A stretch of DNA of 9,430 nt from an uncultured Arcobacter sp. (GTDB lineage: Bacteria; Campylobacterota; Campylobacteria; Campylobacterales; Arcobacteraceae): NCBI GenBank assembly GCA_937860115.1, contig CALMBI010000153.1:1-9430 (forward strand), read 5' to 3'. Below are positions 7,208 through 9,430 of this stretch, in pieces. The translations under genes and the position numbers were made by a program. Below the pieces are notes generated by a model, which was given only the letters and a program-made list of their open reading frames with translations, was not told the DNA's origin and did no database searches. The stretch's first letter is position 1; the number at the start of each line of letters is the position of its first letter.

Positions 7208-8500
7208 GTGAATACAGCAGTTTTAGTACTTCCAAAAGATTTTCACCATAAATCAACGTTAGAAGATGGCTTAAGTGACGAAAATGATATGAAAAATATC
7301 GTTTCACTTTCAAATCATGCCCAAATACTAGGTGTAAAATATATCTATACACTCATTAAAAAAGATAATAACATAATCTTTACATCATCAAGTGCAACCC
7401 CAAAAGAATTAGAAAAAAACGAAAATTTATCCCATTTTGGAGATAGATATGATGATGTTTCCCCTATGGTTTTTGATGTATTTAAAACGATGGAGAAGTC
7501 ATTTGATCAATATGAAGATAAATGGGGGAAGTTTTATACCCTTTATTTTCCTATGACAAGTGAAGATGGGACACAATTTATCGCTGCTGCTGATGTAGAT
7601 ATCTCCAAACTTAATCATCAACTCAATCTAGTCTTGTGGGAATCTATCAAACATATTATTGTTCAAATTTTATTTTTATTACCACTTTTTTTAGTCTATC
7701 AAGCAAAAGAAAAAGAAAGTAAAAAGCTACTTCAAGAAAAAATACAAGAGATAACAAAAGAGCTTGAACTCAAGCAAAAAGAGATTTTTCAAAAATCAAA
7801 AATGGCCGAGATGGGAGAGATGATCTCAAACATAGCTCACCAATGGAGACAACCACTTAGTGCTATAAGTTCAGGTGCTAGTGGATTAAAAGTACAAGAT
7901 GAACTAGGGATTTTATCAAAAGAAGGACTCCATGGCGGGATCGATAAGATTGTTAAAAATACACAATACTTATCTAAAACAGTTGAAAATTTCAGAAGTT
8001 TTTTTACTCCAAACCGACCAAAAGAGAAAAAAAATATCACAGAAATATTTGAACTTATCGATACTATTTTTGGAAATACACTTATGGAAACTTATATAGA
8101 GCTTATCAAAAATATTGAAGATATTAAACTCAACACATATGTAAATGAACTCACTCAAGTACTTATAAACTTTATAAAAAATGCTAAAGATGCTATCGGA
8201 AAAGATGGCGGAGTGATTATTATTGATGCTTATATCGATGATAAAATTGTGATCAAAGTAAAAGATAGTGGCGGTGGTATCCCAGATGATGTGATAGATA
8301 AAATTTATGATTCTTATTTTACAACCAAAGATTCTTCAATTGGGACAGGGATAGGACTTCATATGTCAAAACAGATTATTGAAGAGCATCTAGATGGAAC
8401 AATCGAAGTTCAAAATGTAGAGTTTAAATCAAGAGAGATCTCATATAAAGGTGCAGAATTTACCATTACCCTTCCAAAAGAGCTACAAGAAGAAAAATAA
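7208..8500 (+). CDS. Membrane sensor histidine kinase (extracytoplasmic sensor, HisKA-type H-box, HATPase_c)
   Basis: A two-component sensor that autophosphorylates on histidine and passes the phosphate to a response regulator. The literal frame from GTG 7208 has 430 residues: a periplasmic sensor region (about 1-140, PAS/CACHE-like, with YTLYFPM and AAADVDIS near its end), transmembrane helix 2 (about 143-164), a coiled coil (165-195), the H-box with phospho-acceptor H211 in HQWRQPL, the N-box NFIKNAKDAI (321-330), DSGGGIPD (353-360) and GTGIGLHMSK (379-388). The H-box form is typical of many Campylobacterota kinases. GTG 7208 lies inside the sensor and would leave it without helix 1, so the true start is very likely upstream (TTG 7077) with a frameshift between. 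The ligand is unknown. It is divergent from truD and convergent with a hybrid kinase gene. Confidence 0.9.
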   Translation: MNTAVLVLPKDFHHKSTLEDGLSDENDMKNIVSLSNHAQILGVKYIYTLIKKDNNIIFTSSSATPKELEKNENLSHFGDRYDDVSPMVFDVFKTMEKSFDQYEDKWGKFYTLYFPMTSEDGTQFIAAADVDISKLNHQLNLVLWESIKHIIVQILFLLPLFLVYQAKEKESKKLLQEKIQEITKELELKQKEIFQKSKMAEMGEMISNIAHQWRQPLSAISSGASGLKVQDELGILSKEGLHGGIDKIVKNTQYLSKTVENFRSFFTPNRPKEKKNITEIFELIDTIFGNTLMETYIELIKNIEDIKLNTYVNELTQVLINFIKNAKDAIGKDGGVIIIDAYIDDKIVIKVKDSGGGIPDDVIDKIYDSYFTTKDSSIGTGIGLHMSKQIIEEHLDGTIEVQNVEFKSREISYKGAEFTITLPKELQEEK

Positions 8501-8510
8501 AATCACAAGA

Positions 8511-8540
8511 AAGAATATTTTGTTATTCTTCCTTTTTTTT
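8511..8540 (+). terminator. Possible weak intrinsic terminator after the histidine kinase
   Basis: A 7-bp stem (AAGAATA at 8511-8517 with TATTCTT at 8524-8530) is followed by CC and eight T residues (8533-8540) on the plus strand. The stem has only one G-C pair. The T-run also encodes the lysine-rich C-terminus of the convergent gene, so this may be coincidence. Confidence 0.3.
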
Positions 8541-9008
8541 CATCCTACTTTCTATCTCATCTATCACTAATCCAAGCTCTTTTTCTAGCATTGGAAGAAG
8601 CGATTTATCAAGTGTCATTTCAAGCTCTTTTGCTATTTTACTTACCTTTAAAGCACCTGCTCCTTCACTATTTCCTTTAAGTGTATGTGCAAGTCTTTTA
8701 AGCTCCTCACCATGATAAAGATCAAAATTGATATCTTTATATTTTAAAAGCCCTTTCAATATGATTTGGTATGTTTTTACATTTCCCATAAGGAGATTGA
8801 GTCCATATTGCGTATCTATTGTTTCAAATTGAGGAAAATTTATTTTAGATTTATTTGACTTTTTTAAATTTTCTTGCCTGTTATATTCCCCTACACTTTT
8901 TGAGCCAAGATATTTTAAAAGAGTTGTATGCAACTTTTGCACATCAATTGGTTTGTTAAGATGTTCATTCATTCCAACACTGTGTGTTTTTTCAACATCC
9001 TCTTTCAT
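8523..9008 (-). CDS. C-terminal part of a hybrid sensor kinase: end of receiver domain plus Hpt domain
   Basis: The literal frame from ATG 9008 has 161 residues. It begins with the last part of a receiver domain (MNEHLNKPID, containing the conserved switch lysine). Bases upstream of this ATG in the same frame encode DLSIPIVALTANA, the missing beta-4 strand with its conserved Thr, so the ATG is internal to a domain and not a true start. A polar linker (about 40-58) leads to an Hpt phosphotransfer domain with the phospho-acceptor H108 in RLAHTLKGNSEGAGA. It ends ESRMKKKEE. In the intact protein, phosphate would pass from histidine kinase to receiver to Hpt histidine and on to a separate regulator. 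It is split from the adjacent receiver part by a one-base shift. Confidence 0.85.
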   Translation of the reverse strand: MKEDVEKTHSVGMNEHLNKPIDVQKLHTTLLKYLGSKSVGEYNRQENLKKSNKSKINFPQFETIDTQYGLNLLMGNVKTYQIILKGLLKYKDINFDLYHGEELKRLAHTLKGNSEGAGALKVSKIAKELEMTLDKSLLPMLEKELGLVIDEIESRMKKKEE

Positions 9009-9040
9009 AGCGTTTGCAGTGAGAGCAACAATAGGGATAC

Positions 9041-9430
9041 TTAGATCTTTTCTTCTATTTGTTTTGTCGCTTCATATCCATCCATTATAGGCATTTGGAT
9101 ATCCATCAAAATAAGATCGTAGTTATTTTGTTCAAACATATCACACGCTTCTTGACCATTATTTGCTATATCAATGTGTATCTCAAAATCTTCTAAAAGC
9201 CCTTTTATAATCTCTTGATTTATAAGATTATCTTCAACAACAAGTAACCTACTATTTTTAACAAACTCTAAATTCTCATGATCAGATAAAGTCACTTTGT
9301 TTATATTTTTGTTATTTTGTTTTTCAAGATCTTTTCTTTTAAAAATAGTATGGATCACTTCATAAAAAATTTGAGGATCAATAGGTTTATGAAAATAATG
9401 GATCAAATCATTATCTTCTATTTTTTCTTG
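9041..9430 (-). CDS. Receiver-domain part of the same hybrid sensor kinase; 5' end outside window, 3' end frameshifted
   Basis: The frame is open to the right edge, so the start is not in the window; a TTG at 9406 is internal. The first residues (HYFHKPIDPQIFYEVIHTIF) are the end of one receiver domain. After a linker of about 25 residues a second receiver begins: SRLLVVEDN with the acidic pair, then the phospho-acceptor aspartate in LILMDIQMPIMDG (GAT at 9103-9101). It then runs into TAA at 9041 after ATKQIEEKI. Receiver domains normally continue here with a PIVALTA strand, and exactly that is encoded one frame over. The layout is therefore (kinase core presumably further upstream)-REC-REC-Hpt, like BarA/TorS-type hybrid kinases. 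The kinase core is inferred, not seen. Confidence 0.82.
   Translation of the reverse strand, partial: QEKIEDNDLIHYFHKPIDPQIFYEVIHTIFKRKDLEKQNNKNINKVTLSDHENLEFVKNSRLLVVEDNLINQEIIKGLLEDFEIHIDIANNGQEACDMFEQNNYDLILMDIQMPIMDGYEATKQIEEKI
9047..9052 (-). other. Apparent one-base deletion site splitting the hybrid kinase
   Basis: On the minus strand the sequence reads GAAGAAAAGATCTAAG, giving EEKI and stop. With five A instead of four it would read GAA GAA AAA GAT CTA AGT, giving EEKDLS and continuing into IPIVALTANAMKED. The two frames overlap for about 30 nt around this point and together make one normal receiver domain. Confidence 0.75.

Noticed and set aside
7837..8158. Two minus-strand open frames within the histidine kinase
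   Set aside because: Antisense to the H-box to N-box region of a well-supported kinase; no motif of their own.

Overview
The window is A+T-rich bacterial DNA that fits Campylobacterota (the former Epsilonproteobacteria: the Arcobacter, Sulfurospirillum, Sulfurimonas and Campylobacter side of the tree). The evidence is the linked nadE and lpxK genes of the kind known in Campylobacter and Helicobacter, an LpxK with the short divergent motifs of that group, a histidine kinase with the H-box HQWRQPL, and frequent TTG starts. The genus cannot be fixed from sequence alone. There are no tRNA or rRNA genes and no CRISPR array. No gene-free stretch exceeds about 110 bases.

Layout. A leftward (minus-strand) run reads truD (6972-6010), nadE (5997-5236), a DegT/DnrJ-type aminotransferase (5222-4086), lpxK (4095-3157) and then a large type IIG restriction-modification gene (3139 to beyond base 1). 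Gaps are 12 to 17 nt or overlaps, so all five probably share one transcript starting just upstream of truD. The first four are core functions: tRNA pseudouridylation, NAD synthesis, a PLP sugar aminotransferase and lipid A 4'-kinase. The last is an accessory defence enzyme that appears to have landed behind lpxK. Its 3' end lies outside the window.

The restriction-modification gene is the most interesting region. It carries a 76-bp palindromic repeat inserted in frame, which adds about 25 residues directly before the catalytic NPPY motif. Its specificity region is noticeably poorer in G+C than the rest of the gene.

Right part. A membrane sensor histidine kinase (plus strand, ending at 8500) is divergent from truD. 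It is convergent with the C-terminal half of a hybrid kinase (minus strand, REC-REC-Hpt, running off the right edge). Both signalling genes contain what looks like a single missing A in an A-run. In the first, the start codon and ribosome binding site are separated from the first membrane helix. In the second, the second receiver domain is split from its last strands and the Hpt domain. They are either decaying genes or sequencing errors; read-level data would tell. No complete response regulator with an output domain is present.
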